NCBI GenBank assembly: GCA_036426205.1
Contig: CM071570.1
Span: 147,328,527-147,392,526 of the forward strand
Length of the DNA stretch: 64,000 nucleotides
Direction: 5' to 3'
Origin: Ascaphus truei
Taxonomy: Eukaryota > Chordata > Amphibia > Anura > Ascaphidae
Shown here: piece after piece, positions 10,930 through 24,599 of the stretch
Position numbering within the stretch: position 1 is the first letter of the stretch
How the letters are laid out: each line of letters begins with the position of its first letter
Translations under genes and position numbers: made by a program
Notes under the pieces: generated by a model
The model's database searches: none
Told to the model about the DNA's origin: nothing
The model's input: only the letters and a program-made list of their open reading frames with translations

Positions 10930-11253
10930 TTAATGTTCTCTCGCGACTCTTTCACCTTCTCCATGCGGTAACCTATCCTCAGACAATTGGGCAGACAGGA
11001 TTCCCTGATCAGAAGAGCGGCAAGAGTCCTGAAGACCAGCCGTACTTGTCGAGGGCAAAGGGCCTTTGAATGTGTCCAAGTCCTGAACAATTACATCCCT
11101 AGAACCCGACACTAAAGTAATGCTCAGTATCGGCTGAGCAGCAATGGGTTTTGGCCTTGGTGTGGAACCTTGTACATAGTCTCGGTACCGCGCCAAACCC
11201 ATAGTAGTAGAAACATCCGGACACACCGGAGGTGGATCATCTTTTTGGGCCAC
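10930..11253 (-). CDS. hypothetical ORF fragment in LTR element
   Basis: A 107-codon frame starting MAQKDDPPPVCPDV, Pro/Ser-rich with no recognisable domain. It lies between the zinc-ribbon ORF and the ORF ending at 10090, and reads in the same direction as the LTR element. Frameshifts on both sides make it likely a piece of a longer ancestral protein. Not recognised. Confidence 0.3.
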   Translation of the reverse strand: MAQKDDPPPVCPDVSTTMGLARYRDYVQGSTPRPKPIAAQPILSITLVSGSRDVIVQDLDTFKGPLPSTSTAGLQDSCRSSDQGILSAQLSEDRLPHGEGERVAREH

Positions 11254-11811
11254 ACTCAGGCTAGTTTGTATTCACTCATAAATAGAATGAACACCATCAG
11301 AGCAACACAAGGGGTAACAGCAGTACTCACCGGAGCGGGGATCGAAGACTTCTCACCCGCCCCAGCGGTTGCTATAAGCAGGATGTCCTCTCTGGCAAGT
11401 GGTACAGTATTCTGGCACCGGAAGATACCTCCATCGGTAACAGAGACGCGTTGACTAGGCCTTGGGTCACCTCCATGATTGGTAGGCTCATCCGCCTCTC
11501 AGGTCTCGCGGTCGCAGTCATCGGTAAGGGACTCCGATCTCGTACGGAGTCGCTGGCACCATTCAGGTCATCTCCAGTCTCGGCTGGCAGAATTATCAGT
11601 GGCTGAAACACCACCGAAGAACAACAGCTACTGGTGCAGGAAAAGGGAAGGGATACATCCGCAGGGGACAGTCACCAAATCATTTCAGCATTATCAGTGG
11701 CAATCAGCAAGGCTGGTCCCAGCTCATGCGCCTCTGAGACAACGGTACTTCATCACCCCAAGCAGTCACCTTACCCAACATCTCGTGGGCTGGTTCCAGT
11801 TCACCGACCGT

Positions 11812-12237
11812 CTATGGTTCCTCTGTGGGGACCGGGTCTAGAACCATCTCAGCTTGCTCTGTGGTCATCGGGATACTCGAATCCCCTTGGGCATCAGCTA
11901 GGGCACACGGACCCTCCAAAGCCTCCATGGTTGAGGTAGCTTTTTCTTTAGCAGCGGCATTGACTGCCCAAGTATTGGGGTCAGTCACATCCTTCTCTGT
12001 GAATTCCATAGACCTCAGGAACGGTTCTCCGCAGCGAGCACACTGGGCTCCCCAGGCTAGTTCGCCCCCTGGGAAATTACACTTGGGACAGAGCCATCGC
12101 AAGTACCTCTTCCCTTCCACAGTGACCACCAAGAGTCCCCTTGCTAGTCGGTAATAAGTAAATTCCATGTCGCTGGACATACTCAGTGTTCGCTGAACAC
12201 AAGGGCACAAGAGTAGAGGGTAGCTCGATCCTTTCAC
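11812..12237 (-). CDS. zinc-ribbon-like ORF in LTR element
   Basis: A 141-codon frame. Residues ~50-72 contain CPKC, then 13 residues later CARC (LCPKCNFPGG ... AQCARCGEPF), a four-Cys zinc-ribbon layout unlike the CCHC knuckle of Gag. A second ATG (MEFTYYRLARG) before the ribbon could be the real start. Preceding residues (YYRLARGLLVVTVEGKRYLRW) look like a small beta domain; the C-terminus is acidic, ending MTTEQAEMVLDPVPTEEP. It follows the 5' LTR and leader. Not a standard Gag or Pol domain; function unknown. It could be a nucleic-acid-binding accessory protein of a non-autonomous element (inference). Confidence 0.5.
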   Translation of the reverse strand: MKGSSYPLLLCPCVQRTLSMSSDMEFTYYRLARGLLVVTVEGKRYLRWLCPKCNFPGGELAWGAQCARCGEPFLRSMEFTEKDVTDPNTWAVNAAAKEKATSTMEALEGPCALADAQGDSSIPMTTEQAEMVLDPVPTEEP

Positions 12238-12524
12238 TCGCCAGGCTCCGAAGAACTGAGGGTGCGGTCAGCTGCATATGGTCCCTCCATTATCTCTCCA
12301 GTCTTTAGGCATTGGTTGTCAACGTGTCCCCTCCCTCTGGTGGAGATTAGAGAAGGGGCACTTGGTGACGTAGATGGGGCGTGACTTTGGCTATTGGCTG
12401 AGCCAGTCACATTGCTTGGGTGGGGTTCTGGCTTTCGCGCCAAACCCATGCTGAACTTTGCAGCGAGACGTACAGTCCTTTTGAAAAAAAATGTGCGCTC
12501 TCCAGCATTGTCGGGAGACGCCAT
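12234..12524 (-). CDS. hypothetical first ORF of LTR element
   Basis: A 96-codon frame beginning MASPDNAGERTFFFKRT, rich in Ser and Pro after residue 30. It ends where the zinc-ribbon frame begins (4 bp overlap). No domain is recognised. Its position, about 580 bp downstream of the LTR, fits a leader or first coding exon, but it may be chance. Confidence 0.25.
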   Translation of the reverse strand: MASPDNAGERTFFFKRTVRLAAKFSMGLARKPEPHPSNVTGSANSQSHAPSTSPSAPSLISTRGRGHVDNQCLKTGEIMEGPYAADRTLSSSEPGE

Positions 12525-13079
12525 TTTAGCTCATGTAACTTCCCGGGCAAGGGAACCTCCATTTTGGGTACAGTTCTTTCACAGACCACATTCCGGCATG
12601 GAATCCATTCCTTGTGGTTCCTCACAGCACATAGATCAGCAGTCTACCAAGAGTAGGTTGTACCCCAGGCTAGCAAAGCTCCATCTCAATATGCTGTACA
12701 CAATTACAGTCCATTACAAGCTCTCTGTAGTTTTTTAGTCTGGCTACTGGCTAGTAGTACTCTGGGCTTCTTCCCAATGCAGTAATGTTATGCCGCCCCT
12801 TCTAGGCTGCCGGTATCGCAGACCCTTCCTTCGGTGGCTCCTGGGGTTTCCAGGTACACCCCCCTTTTAGGTATCTCGACTACCCGCCTTAGGGCAACTT
12901 AGAACAGCAATAGCCTTTTGTGTCTCCAGACTATTCACCCGATAGGGCCATCTATGTCGTTTGTGCGAGGTTAATCGCCTACTAACTACACCTAGCTTCC
13001 CTTCTTCATTCAGTACTTGCTCTGGAAGCGTACCTTATTACTTCCAGCTTTGTTTCGCTGTAAGCCTATCCTGTTATCG

Positions 13080-13100
13080 CATCTCAGCAGCGCCTCCAAA
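13080..13100 (-). other. primer-binding site region of LTR element
   Basis: Read on the minus strand directly after the LTR end (TTACA), the sequence is TTTGGAGGCGCTGCTGAGAT. The minus-strand Gypsy element at 40439-48874 has TTTGGAGGCGCTACTGAGAG in the same place. A TGG start is expected of a site complementary to a tRNA CCA end. The tRNA was not identified. Confidence 0.55.
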
Positions 13101-14168
13101 TGTAATGGTTCCCCCCCAATTGCAGATAGGGGCCATTACAGGGTGTGTGTGGTGCATACCTGTTGGTAACAAGAGGGCTGAGTCAACCACAATGACTTTG
13201 GAACTCAGGAACAGGCTTCTGGGGTTCATACCCCAGATAATACTTAGCAGTGCAGCGCCTTCATCTGCCGTAGGCTCCAGGGATATGGAGATGATATCCC
13301 ACGGTACAACTTGTACCTCTCCCCCCAGTTAGATCACACACCAGGCCGGAGGCATATTGCGAGAAACTGTTACTCCGCGCTGGTGCTGTATTTAAATGTA
13401 TTCCACTGTGTGATGTTAGCCCTCTTGCTGCCGTCTGCAAAAGGGACTCCACACCCCATGAAATAGTGAGCTCCCAGACAGGAGCTCAGAGACAAGAAAA
13501 AGAAAGGCAGAATAGGTGCACTAAGTAGCTATTTAGTTATTTAAAACACTAGAATATAAAATATATTGTTAAAAACAGTTGTAGGCAATACCATAATTAA
13601 CAAACATAACATGATAAAGTGATACTAAAATATAGTAAGATAACTAAACTCAGAATTGCCCTTATATTGCAAACAGGAACGGTTTATTATTACACACTTT
13701 GCAGTAACACAACAGCTACTCACCAGCCTTCTGCCGGATACAGTCTCCTTAGATCAGCGCTCACTGGAGATGGTCCCTGGACCGTCACTACAGGCCAAGG
13801 GCACCCGCAGCCATCCAAGCTCTTCCCCCCCCCCTCCCTAGCAGAGGCAGAGGTATAATTACACTCACTCCTCCCCGCAGTAAAGAGCACAAGGGATGGC
13901 TCCAATCTCAGGCTCCCAGACGTGTGACCTGCCTTCCTCAGAGGGAAGGAACAACCTCCAAATTTAGGGCGGTCCTTCCCTTAAGTAAAGCCAGAAGGCG
14001 GGCATTCCGTTTTCCCAGCTACAACAGGATGTACCACCCCCTGCTGTCACTCAAGTGCAGTACCAAGGTTAAGGGGAAAACCCATACCAACTACTGGCAA
14101 GCCTGTAAATATCAGGGTTTACTGCCAGCCCATTGGGTAGAAAAGTAGCCAGGGAGTACCCCGCTACA
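13101..14168 (-). mobile_element. 5' LTR of a truncated Gypsy-like element
   Basis: The 1068 bp segment is bounded by TGTAATGG and CCGCTACA, giving TGTA...TACA ends like those of the Gypsy LTRs at 40439 and 47596. The TTTGGAGGCGCT site abuts its left side, so the element reads leftward and this is the 5' LTR. No second LTR is found to the left, where the element appears cut off near 10080. A C-rich tract lies near 13830. Confidence 0.65.
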
Positions 14169-14399
14169 CTAAAAACTTGTTTTGTATCTCATAGTGTGTT
14201 TGCCTTTTTAAGTGAATAAATGACAATTTATTTCATCATCTTGTGTTGTTCAGTGTTATGATCCCGGTATAAATGGTGTAAATGCCTGGTCTCCCGTGAC
14301 ATTAATTAATTAGGACATGGTTCCCGATTCAGTGGAATGGGAGCAAGTGTGAGTTTGGCAAGCAGCAAGACACCCATACTAAAAACTGCTAAACTAGAA

Positions 14400-15540
14400 A
14401 ACTTAGAAAGACTAAACCCAATTGGTGCAGAAAGGAAGAAGCAGATAAGATAATAGTACAGACTGAAGAAACTTATATGCATGCTTGCAAATGCAAGAAG
14501 CCTGACAGATAAAATGGGGGAGCTTGAATTAATAGCTGCAAGGTAGCAGTATGATATCATAGGCATTACTGAAACATGGTGGGATGAAACTCATGACTGG
14601 GCAGTTAATTTAGAGGGTTATTTGGAAGGATCGAGCAAATAGAAGAGGAGGTGGAGAATACTTATATCATAAACCTGATCTAAAACCTATTATAAGGGAA
14701 GATGTTTATGAAGGGAATGATGAAAGTATAGAGACCTTGTGGATATAAATTAGCAGTGGAGGTAAAAGTATAAAGAAAATGTTTGTAGGGATATGCCATA
14801 AAGCATAAACCAAATATCTGTGAGATTAAGGAAGCTAAATACTTTTGCAAATGGAGAAGGTATCAAAACTAGGTCATGTTTGCATAATGGGTGATATTCA
14901 TTATCTATATTTAGACTGGGGCAATGAGATTAGCATTACAACAAAGGGAAACAGGTTTTTAGGGGTGCTTAAAGACAATTCCATGGCCCAAATTATTGAG
15001 GAACCAACCAGGAGAGGGCAACATTGGATTTGGTAATATTAACAATGTACAGACGAGACAACGAGTATTCTAAGGCTTGCCTTAAACTAGCCCGGTTACA
15101 TGCTGGGTGTAACCAGGCTAGTTTATGGCAAGTTTAAGGCATTTCTGCATTGACAAATGACCCATCAGATTAACACAGCAGGGGTCCCTGGCAGTCTCAT
15201 TCAGTTAAATGGGACTGCCAGGGATCCCCGTTGTTAATCTGATGGGCCATTATTCAATGCAGAAATGCCTTAAACTTGCTTTAAATATGACCCAGCGTGT
15301 ACCCAGCATGTACCTGGGTCTTTTTGGCGATTGCCACTGGTTTGTGTTAGAATTACCGTCGGCACTACAGTAGAAGTAATAACAAATATTCACGTCCAGG
15401 AACATTTGGGTGACAGTGATCATAACATGGTCAAATTTGAAAACAAATATCCAAAAAACATATTTCTTGGGTTCAACCAAGACCATAAACTAGAAAGGCA
15501 GATTTTAATAAACTGAGGACTAATCTACAAGGAATACATT
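14400..15540 (+). pseudogene. CR1/L2-type LINE endonuclease fragment
   Basis: Frame pieces on the + strand resemble the apurinic endonuclease domain of non-LTR retrotransposons: NARSLTDKMGELELIAA (14490-14545), then IIGITETWWDETHDWAV with the catalytic Glu, RRGGG, a weak central part, IIEEPTRRG (14992-15020), and after the MITE GDSDHNMVKFEN (15411-15445), the SDH catalytic motif. Numerous stops and a 275 bp MITE break it. No reverse transcriptase part follows, so it is a fragment. Confidence 0.75.
15071..15345. mobile_element. palindromic MITE inside the LINE fragment
   Basis: Three hairpins: CTAGCC-GGTTACA ... TGTAACC-GGCTAG on the left; a central hairpin with ~75 bp arms (TTAAGGCATTTCTGCATTGA ... 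GGCAGTC, loop, GACTGCC ... TGCAGAAATGCCTTAA); and TACCCAGCATGTACCTGGGT on the right. The central arm sequence recurs singly at 6222-6300 and 22495-22560, so this is a family. It separates the endonuclease motifs of the LINE. Confidence 0.7.
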
Positions 15541-15599
15541 GGGATTATGTTTATGCAGGGAAAAATGTGGAAGATAAATGGGCTGTCACAGGAATGTAT

Positions 15600-16060
15600 A
15601 AGCCCATCATATCATATGTTCAGCCATCAATTATAGTTGAGAATTATCTCGCAACCAAAATTGAACAGCTCAAATGATATATCAAACAACCTGATTGAAT
15701 GGTCTATCATGTGATTTCTTCCTTTTTTAATGCTGTTAGGTCACCTTAATGCAAAGGAATCACAAGGTATAAACCAACCAATCGTGTACTGTATAATGTG
15801 ATTCCTTCCCTTTTAGATGACCTCACAGCACCACAAAAAATGTAAGGAATCACATGGTACATTAACCAATCCGGTTGCTTGATGTACCATGTGATTTTCT
15901 CAATTTTGGTTAAGAGGTAATTCTGACCTAAAATTGATGGCTGAGCCCATGGTACATTAACCAATAGGAATGGTGGATGCACCATTTCACTGTCTAGTGT
16001 GACATCACAGGCATTATAAAAGTTATGTCTCCTTACAATACTTTACTAGAGACTAAGATT
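15600..16060 (+). repeat. repeat with short inverted blocks and TATA-like motif
   Basis: Blocks of GGAATCACATGGTACATTAA and the complement TGTACCATGTGATTTT alternate, giving local palindromes. At 16003-16024 GTGACATCACAGGC is followed by ATTATAAAAG. The same combination, GTGACATCACAGGC then CTATAAAAG, occurs at 63806-63830. This suggests a shared promoter-bearing repeat end. No ORF is attached. Confidence 0.45.
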
Positions 16061-17925
16061 GCCAAAGGGTTGTTTTTTTAATAGCATTAATCCATTTGGT
16101 GCCTGTTGTATACATTGGTAACCACAGGCATCAAATAGATTAATGTTAGTTCGATCAGAGGCTTCTGTAATAATAGGTATTACAGAAGCTTATGACCGAA
16201 ATATTATCCTTATGTGGAATTAAGGCATTATTAACTGTCACATTAATTCCTGTGTACCGATTTTGGCCTGAATATTGTACCTGGTAAAATATTATAACAA
16301 TATTTATGATTACCACCTTACAATTGCGGTAATAACACAACATCTATTTTTCACAAAATGCACTTTTAAGACCACTCTAACGGAGTTTGATGTATCCAAA
16401 CTTATGTTTACCTTGGCTGGCAAATAACATTGTTTGAGAACTTTTTGAATGAAATCGATAGACTATGGATGTGAAACTTGGACGCTAAATGGAAATTCAA
16501 TTAGAAGCTTCAAAAAATGCAAAGAAGTATGGAGAAATGTATGCTGGGTATTGCCTGAAAAGGAATGAAAGCTGATGGTGAATACTTGAGTCACCTAATA
16601 TTTAAAGACTACATTGGTATTTTTGCCTGAAAACCCCCAGCAATTAATCAGATAACTCGCCGTAGCAAGTAAGAAGGTGGGGCTCCATTTGAATATCAGC
16701 AAGACCAACTAATGTGTTAACTCAACAAAGATTAAAATAGATGGAATATAACTTGTTAAAAATGATGTCTACCATGGCTAGCAACTATCAATTGATACTG
16801 TAGCAACCTTGTGAAGTCCTTAGGAAATGGAAAGATGGGATGGATCTTCCAATGGAACATTCCACTGTTCTTCAAGAAGAAATTGTATTCTGCCTGCGCT
16901 TACATATGGATGTTAAATTGGGAGCCTTAATGCAAAGATAATTCCGATACTGCAGACAACTCAAATAATTATGGAGAATATATAGGGTATTACCCAAAGA
17001 CAGGAAAAAGAATGAATGATTTTTGTAAACAAACAAAACTTTGACATCATCACAAGGGTGAATAAAATTAAAATGTCATTTATATCACAAGAAGGAATGA
17101 ATACCATTGCATGTAAAGAGACTATTGATCTGGATTCCAAGGGATATTAAAATACCAACACCAAAATAGAGTGAGGAACCACATAGGGAGAAAGGCTTGG
17201 AGGTCATTGCCAAACTGTAAGTAAACAATCTTTACCACATTGCATAGTTCCTGGAAGGTTATTTTTATACAGTAGTTATGATTAAAGACTCGCTCTGAGA
17301 CTAGACACACATTATGGGTGGGTAAAGATCTAAAGGTCAGATCTACTAAGCTTCGTTAACTCAAGGCTCATAATGACATGTTATTAAAAATCAGTAATGA
17401 ACGTTATGTTCCCTGAGGTTACCACCAATCCACAAAGCTAATGATATGCAAAAACAATGGCTAATAGTAATCTCATTAAAATAGGCTTAATGGCATGTTA
17501 AGTTACAGTACCATTACCCTGCATTACACCTGTTTTAACTAACTGTGGAGTTATATCCCTCCAGACCCTGAAATATGAGTTTAAAAAGAGAGGGGAGAGA
17601 AGGGGAGTGCAAGACCTATATATCCCCCTCAAACCCACCTTTAAACAATACATAGAGAGACTCCTGTGCACAAAAAGGAGCCAACCTGTTTTTCTGTGCC
17701 TCCTGCCCACAACCTTATTTTTTGTTTTCCTTTAAAGGAGCAATTGAAGCCATTTTTATCGTCTTTTCTTACATAGAATTGAAGTGGTTGGTCTCCAGGA
17801 GCTAAACCCCATGAATCTTAGCTCCAGGGACACCCTGGTTCCAGAGATACTTTCCCGTGACGCGGGGGCTTTAAACTTGCAGGAAAATGTAAAAAATGCA
17901 GTATTATCTAATGCTACACCACTAA
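16060..17925. other. intron, nothing recognised
   Basis: No gene or named repeat. A GCTAAACCCCATGAATCTTAG / CCAGGGACACCCTGGTTCC stretch near 17800-17845 resembles the GGGACCCC repeat family seen at 5340. The remainder is AT-rich with no structure noticed. Confidence 0.5.
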
Positions 17926-17928
17926 TTT

Positions 17929-18142
17929 AAATGCTGTTTGGTCATATTTGGTGATGAATTTAAAGTGATATTTCTCAGTACTGTGTTAGCCGAGCTTTAA
18001 TAATCAAAAATGAATTGACGATACCTTCCACAGAATGGTATTGTCTTTGTCTATTCATTTTTTATTTTAGAGAGAGAGTGAGAGAGAGAGAGAGAAATAT
18101 CACTTTAAATTCATCACCAAATATGACCAAACAGCATTTTGG
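17929..18142. repeat. foldback MITE with (GA)n loop
   Basis: Left arm AATGCTGTTTGGTCATATTTGGTGATGAATTTAAAGTGATATTTCTC (17935-17981) and its complement at 18092-18138 enclose a second small palindrome (GAATTGACGATACC ... GGTATTGTCTTTGTC) and a GAGAGA tract. The arms are near perfect. Confidence 0.8.
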
Positions 18143-18149
18143 ATTAAAG

Positions 18150-18830
18150 ATATACTCAACAAACACTGCAGCATCGTGTTAAGTGATCCTATTATTGGAC
18201 AAAATTACTTTTTTGAATATAAAAAGGCAAGAAATATAAAAACTATGCTAGCTCCTAGTAAATTGAAACCGATTAATATTGGAAGTTCAGTTGGGAGGCC
18301 GCCATTAGTTGGTAATTTTTCATGTGGTAGGAGCTGTTGTCTCGCCTGTAAACACCTTCAAATACCAGATAAGATAACCTCCTTTTCAAAAGGAGTAGAA
18401 TATCTAGTTTTGGTACATGTACAGTAGACTGTATCGACTCATGTAGTATATATTTTGATGTTCATATGGTCTCCAGTATATTGGGCGTACTTTAAATACA
18501 TGGTTTTTGGAACATCGCCGCAATATGGGTACCATCTACACAGTCTATCAAGGCATTATTCCCAGTCCCACAACAAAGATCCATGTTCCCTCTCTGGTAG
18601 GCATTTAAGCTATCTTCATCCTTGTTGGGAGGGGATATGTTTAAATTATTATGCCTCAGAGAGACATATTGAATATATATCATGGGGACATTATATCTGA
18701 AAGGTTTAAGTTAATACATTGATGTCAGTACTGTTGTTTGAGCTATGTTCCCTCTGGTTCTGCTGAGGAAGCTGTCTTTCAAGTCTGGGTTGACTGTGTT
18801 AATTCACAGTCCCTCTGGGACAGGTTTTTT
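18150..18830 (+). pseudogene. Penelope-like element, linker and GIY-YIG endonuclease
   Basis: The 18176..18427 frame reads LAPSKLKP, then GNFSCGRSCCLACKHL, a Cys-rich linker typical of Penelope-like elements. After a frameshift comes CSYGLQYIGRTLNTWFLEHRRNM (18465-18530), matching the GIY-YIG nuclease core (the YIGRT motif and the Arg/His-rich helix). The domain makes the nick used for priming in this retroelement class. Stops and frameshifts show it is dead, and no reverse transcriptase lies upstream. A decayed hammerhead about 900 bp downstream fits the known presence of this ribozyme in Penelope-like elements. Confidence 0.7.
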
Positions 18831-19740
18831 TTTGTCATGATTCTTGGTTTTGTTCTATGAATATTTTATTAATTAATTCATAAGACACCTTAATTGAGAA
18901 ATGGTATTCCTTAGGTTTAATATATTTATCACAATTATAATTATAGTTTACTTCACACCACTTAGTTTAATATCACTATCATACTTTACACATATAACAA
19001 ATATATTTTGTTACCTATAATTTAATTATTTTGTATATTTAGTCACAAAATGATGTCACATATTGGTGGGATTAATCCGTCCCCACTGATCACATGTATT
19101 TCACATATGTGGCTATATTGTATGTCTTCAGTGGAGTTGGGAATCCCATCACATAAAACAATCACAGATTGGATCTGCCTAAGCAATGTTGGCATATTTG
19201 CTTGGAAAGCTATTTAACTAGTAATGACCATCTTAATATTGAGATTATGGAATTATGTAGTAATATATGTTATCAAACATTGATTGCAGAGTTCATCCAC
19301 ATTTATAAACATCTTTCTACGATCCATTTATATTTGGGTCCAATTCAATGTAATTTTCAGTTGGTATTATCCCATAATAGAGTGATGTGGGGATCTATGT
19401 TACTAGATACTAATATATTAACATTTGAGGTCATTTATGACTTCAGGTTTATTTAATTAAGTGATTATGATATGGATTTCAAGATCGCTATATATTGGTG
19501 TCAATGTTGTTTTCCACTCCGTTCAGTAAAATTATGATTGTATAATATTGTATACCAGGTGCTGTAATTTGTATGCGAATTGTAATACTGTTGTATAATT
19601 TGAGCCCTCTACAGCCTACAAATATATTATACTATACAATTGAAGTTTCTCAATTTGAGAACACCTGGTATTATTTATACAATTACAACCACCTAATGAG
19701 TTTGGGACTATAAAACTGCTACTGCCAGACTATGGCAATA

Positions 19741-19782
19741 ACCCCCAATGAAGTCGTGATATCATGACAAAACGCATGGGGA
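19741..19782 (+). ncRNA. decayed hammerhead-like remnant
   Basis: CCCC, then CAATGA at the core position, an 8-bp stem II (GTCGTGAT/ATCATGAC with one wobble), AAAA in place of GAAA, ACGCAT in place of ACGCGT, and GGGG complementary to the first CCCC. Core positions G5 and G12 and the cleavage base are altered, so it should be inactive. Recognised by its similarity to the sites at 36726 and 9717. Confidence 0.45.
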
Positions 19783-20030
19783 TGTTACTGTTGTGTATCA
19801 CGTCACAATGTTAGAAAGCCAGGTTAGACAGAGAGCCATGGAGGAACCGAATAATGCACTACCATATATTTTACTGAATTTAAATGTCCTTATGTGGTGA
19901 CATGTCCAGGGAAGACTTGTTATTGACTAATTTGTATAATTTAGAGTATATTAAATATATTATTGCTTGCTGACTGCTTTTCTATCTACCATAAAGCTAT
20001 CACTTTTACACTGCATTGATTTCCTTTTAA

Positions 20031-22085
<2,055 letters not shown>

Positions 22086-22600
22086 CCCTACTTCCCGAGT
22101 TACAGGCCCCCTATGGGACTTTTAATTTTCATCACTGGTGAGTGCCCCAACTTTGTCCTACAGCAAGCGGTAGTCCAATCGATCAACTCTTTGTTTCCCC
22201 TTATGGGGGTGCCTTTATCCCTCTGCTTTGTTTGGATCCCACGGTCACATGACCCACAGGATTTGAACATGGCGGGTATACTGGCACCCCATAACGGGGC
22301 CTGTAACTCGGGAAGTAGGGGGTCCCCGGACCTGAAATCAATCCGGTTCAGCTCCGGAGACACCCTGCTACACTACTGTAGTGTTTCAAAATGTAAATAA
22401 AACCCCCGCGATCGCCTGTTAGAGGGGCGCAGTTAGAGTGACTGATTCTGCCTAACTCTTACTGCACGTCTTTAATAGACTTGTAGTCCCCGGTAGGATT
22501 TACACAGCAGGGACCCCTGATGTGTTAATCCGATGGGCCATTATTCTGCCGCAGCAAATATTGAATTGTTTTTAGGGAGATCTCGAAAAACCAATTCAAG
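22086..22600. repeat. repeat with GGGACCCC / GATGGGCCATTA motifs
   Basis: Palindromic parts (CCCGAGTTACAGGCCCC near 22096 and GGGGCCTGTAACTCGGGAAG near 22297) define inverted arms ~200 bp apart. The right flank (22495-22560) carries CAGCAGGGACCCCTGATG and GATGGGCCATTATTCTGC, shared with 6222 and 15190. Probably a MITE pair; no coding sequence. Confidence 0.55.
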
Positions 22601-22601
22601 A

Positions 22602-24021
22602 AATGGCCGGATAACGGTCGCTGCATCTGATCCATGATGCCTTATTCCATTCTACTACATGTCATTCAACGCTGTGTTCTGTAACAAGCTAAAATAATAA
22701 TTCTGTTAAGACTTGATCACAACATTTCCACGTTCAGTATGAAAAAAGTGCAACCATTCCTTTCTCCCATTTTACTATCTTTAATTCTATTTAGCTCATC
22801 CCGAAACTCTGTGAGTTGTGACAAATAATACCATCTTAATCAGTGACTAAAGCAATGTTTTTCAATTATTTATTCTCCATTGTACCCTGGATCCAGGATC
22901 CAGGACTGGAATTATTTCAGAATTGAGTACACTTGTGGACTTTTTGTGTGGACATTAGTGCATTAGAGTGGTAATCCATTTAATGTTTTCTGTCAGATAT
23001 ATGCGCCGGGGATTGCATTTGTTTATGTTGGCAATCAGGGATTACTACTTGTGTCAAAACGGTTAAAGACTGTGCAGTCTTCGATCATGTATTTTTTGTT
23101 AACTAGGATATAGTCAGTTTCATTCTTTATATTATATTGGGTCCAATCCATGTTTTGTTTTCAATTTGTATTCTTCTTGAAGTAATTCTAGCAATCTGTC
23201 TCAGAGTTAATTCTTGTTACAGCAACCACACTTACCAACTGCTGCGTCGTCTTTCTGCTGGACACCTATATTCAGATTAAAATCTCCCATAATAATCTTG
23301 AGGTAACAATGTCCTTTATTGTTAAATTTGTTGATTTCCTGGTACGGTAGATGTCTTCCATGTCTTTCTCTGTGGGACTTGATGTTGGGGGCATACTGTA
23401 CACTTCGATTATTTGAAGCTAGTATATTTTTGTCAACTGAATGACAATTCTGGCTGATCTTTCCGGTGAGCTTTCATACTCCATTAGGTTGTTTCTCCAT
23501 CTCTTGTTAATGATGAAGCCTACACTGATTCTTCCATTTTCTGTACCTCTGTAATATAATAGGTGTCTGCTTTTGAGCTCAATGAGGCCTTCATCTTTTT
23601 ATCTTACTTCACGAATGCCAACTATATCCCAATTAATCTTTTCAAGTTCACCTTCCAGTTTTTTCAGTCCTGCTTCACTGGAGAGAGTTCGGCAGTTGTA
23701 AAGTAGGGAATCAGAATTAGCTTTTTATACAGGGTACAATGGAGAATAAATAATTGAAAAATATTGCTTTTAGTCACTGATTAAGATTGTATTATTTGTC
23801 ACAACTCACAGAGTTTCGGGATGAGCTAAATGGAATTAAAGATAGTAAAATGGGAGAAAGGAATGGTTGCACTTTTTTCATACTGTAAGTGGAAGTGTCG
23901 TGATCATGTCTTAATAGAATTATTATTTTAGCTTGTTATAGAACCTCGGGGTTGAATGACATGTAGTAGAATGGAATAAGGCATCAAGGTACAGATGCAG
24001 CGGCCGTTATCCGACCATTTT
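22602..24021. repeat. inverted repeats, ~290 bp arms
   Basis: Left arm 22602-22890 (ATGGCCGGATAACGG ... GGAGAATAAATAATTG in complement) matches the complement of right arm 23728-24021, with scattered substitutions and small indels. Shared blocks include CATTCCTTTCTCCCATTTTA and CAACTCACAGAGTTTCGGGA in opposite orientations. They flank ~840 bp containing an RTE endonuclease fragment on the minus strand. Confidence 0.85.
23220..23710 (-). pseudogene. RTE-type LINE endonuclease fragment
   Basis: Minus-strand frame pieces read NCRTLSSEAGLKKLEGEL, INWDIVGIREVR, LKSRHLLYYRG, GRISVGFIINKRWRNN and IIEVYSMPPTSS. This order is that of the endonuclease domain of RTE-clade non-LTR elements. It reads opposite to the reverse transcriptase remnant at 24600-25600. 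Stops are present. A 5' inversion by twin priming is one explanation for the opposite orientation. Confidence 0.7.
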
Positions 24022-24599
24022 TCTCCATCACAGGTTATCAGTGGGTTTAGTATATGGTTTCTATCACAGTGCACTTAACTGTTGGTAGTAGTCACTTTTT
24101 TCATTTGGTGCACCTTTTTTTAGGTCTAGCGCCTTTTAGTTTAGGTTTTTAGTTTAGAGTAATCCCTGATTGGTTCACTGCAAATTACATCTCAATACGA
24201 AAGTGGAAAGAAGAAAATTGATTAGAAAGAAGATGAAAACAATCAACACAGGAACATCAAAAATAACAGCAGATGATTTTAACAAAAGCTAAAAATCCAT
24301 TCTGCTTGCTCTAAATTCATAGAGACACTTTAACAAGCAATTATGGAGACCTTATAAAGATTGGAGTTGAAAGCACAGAAACGTGGAGTAAGCGAAACAG
24401 GATAAGAACATATAGATGAAGCAAAGCAATTACAAAGGTAACAAAAATAAATGAAGCAGTCTGACGATGCAAGAATGTAATATTCAGAGCTATGCAAGAT
24501 GATCCGCAAATGTATGACTGAGTATGTATGAACATGTAACTGTGATATGGTGAAAAAGACTATCATAGATAACAAAATCTTAAAGTAGATGAAGTAGTG

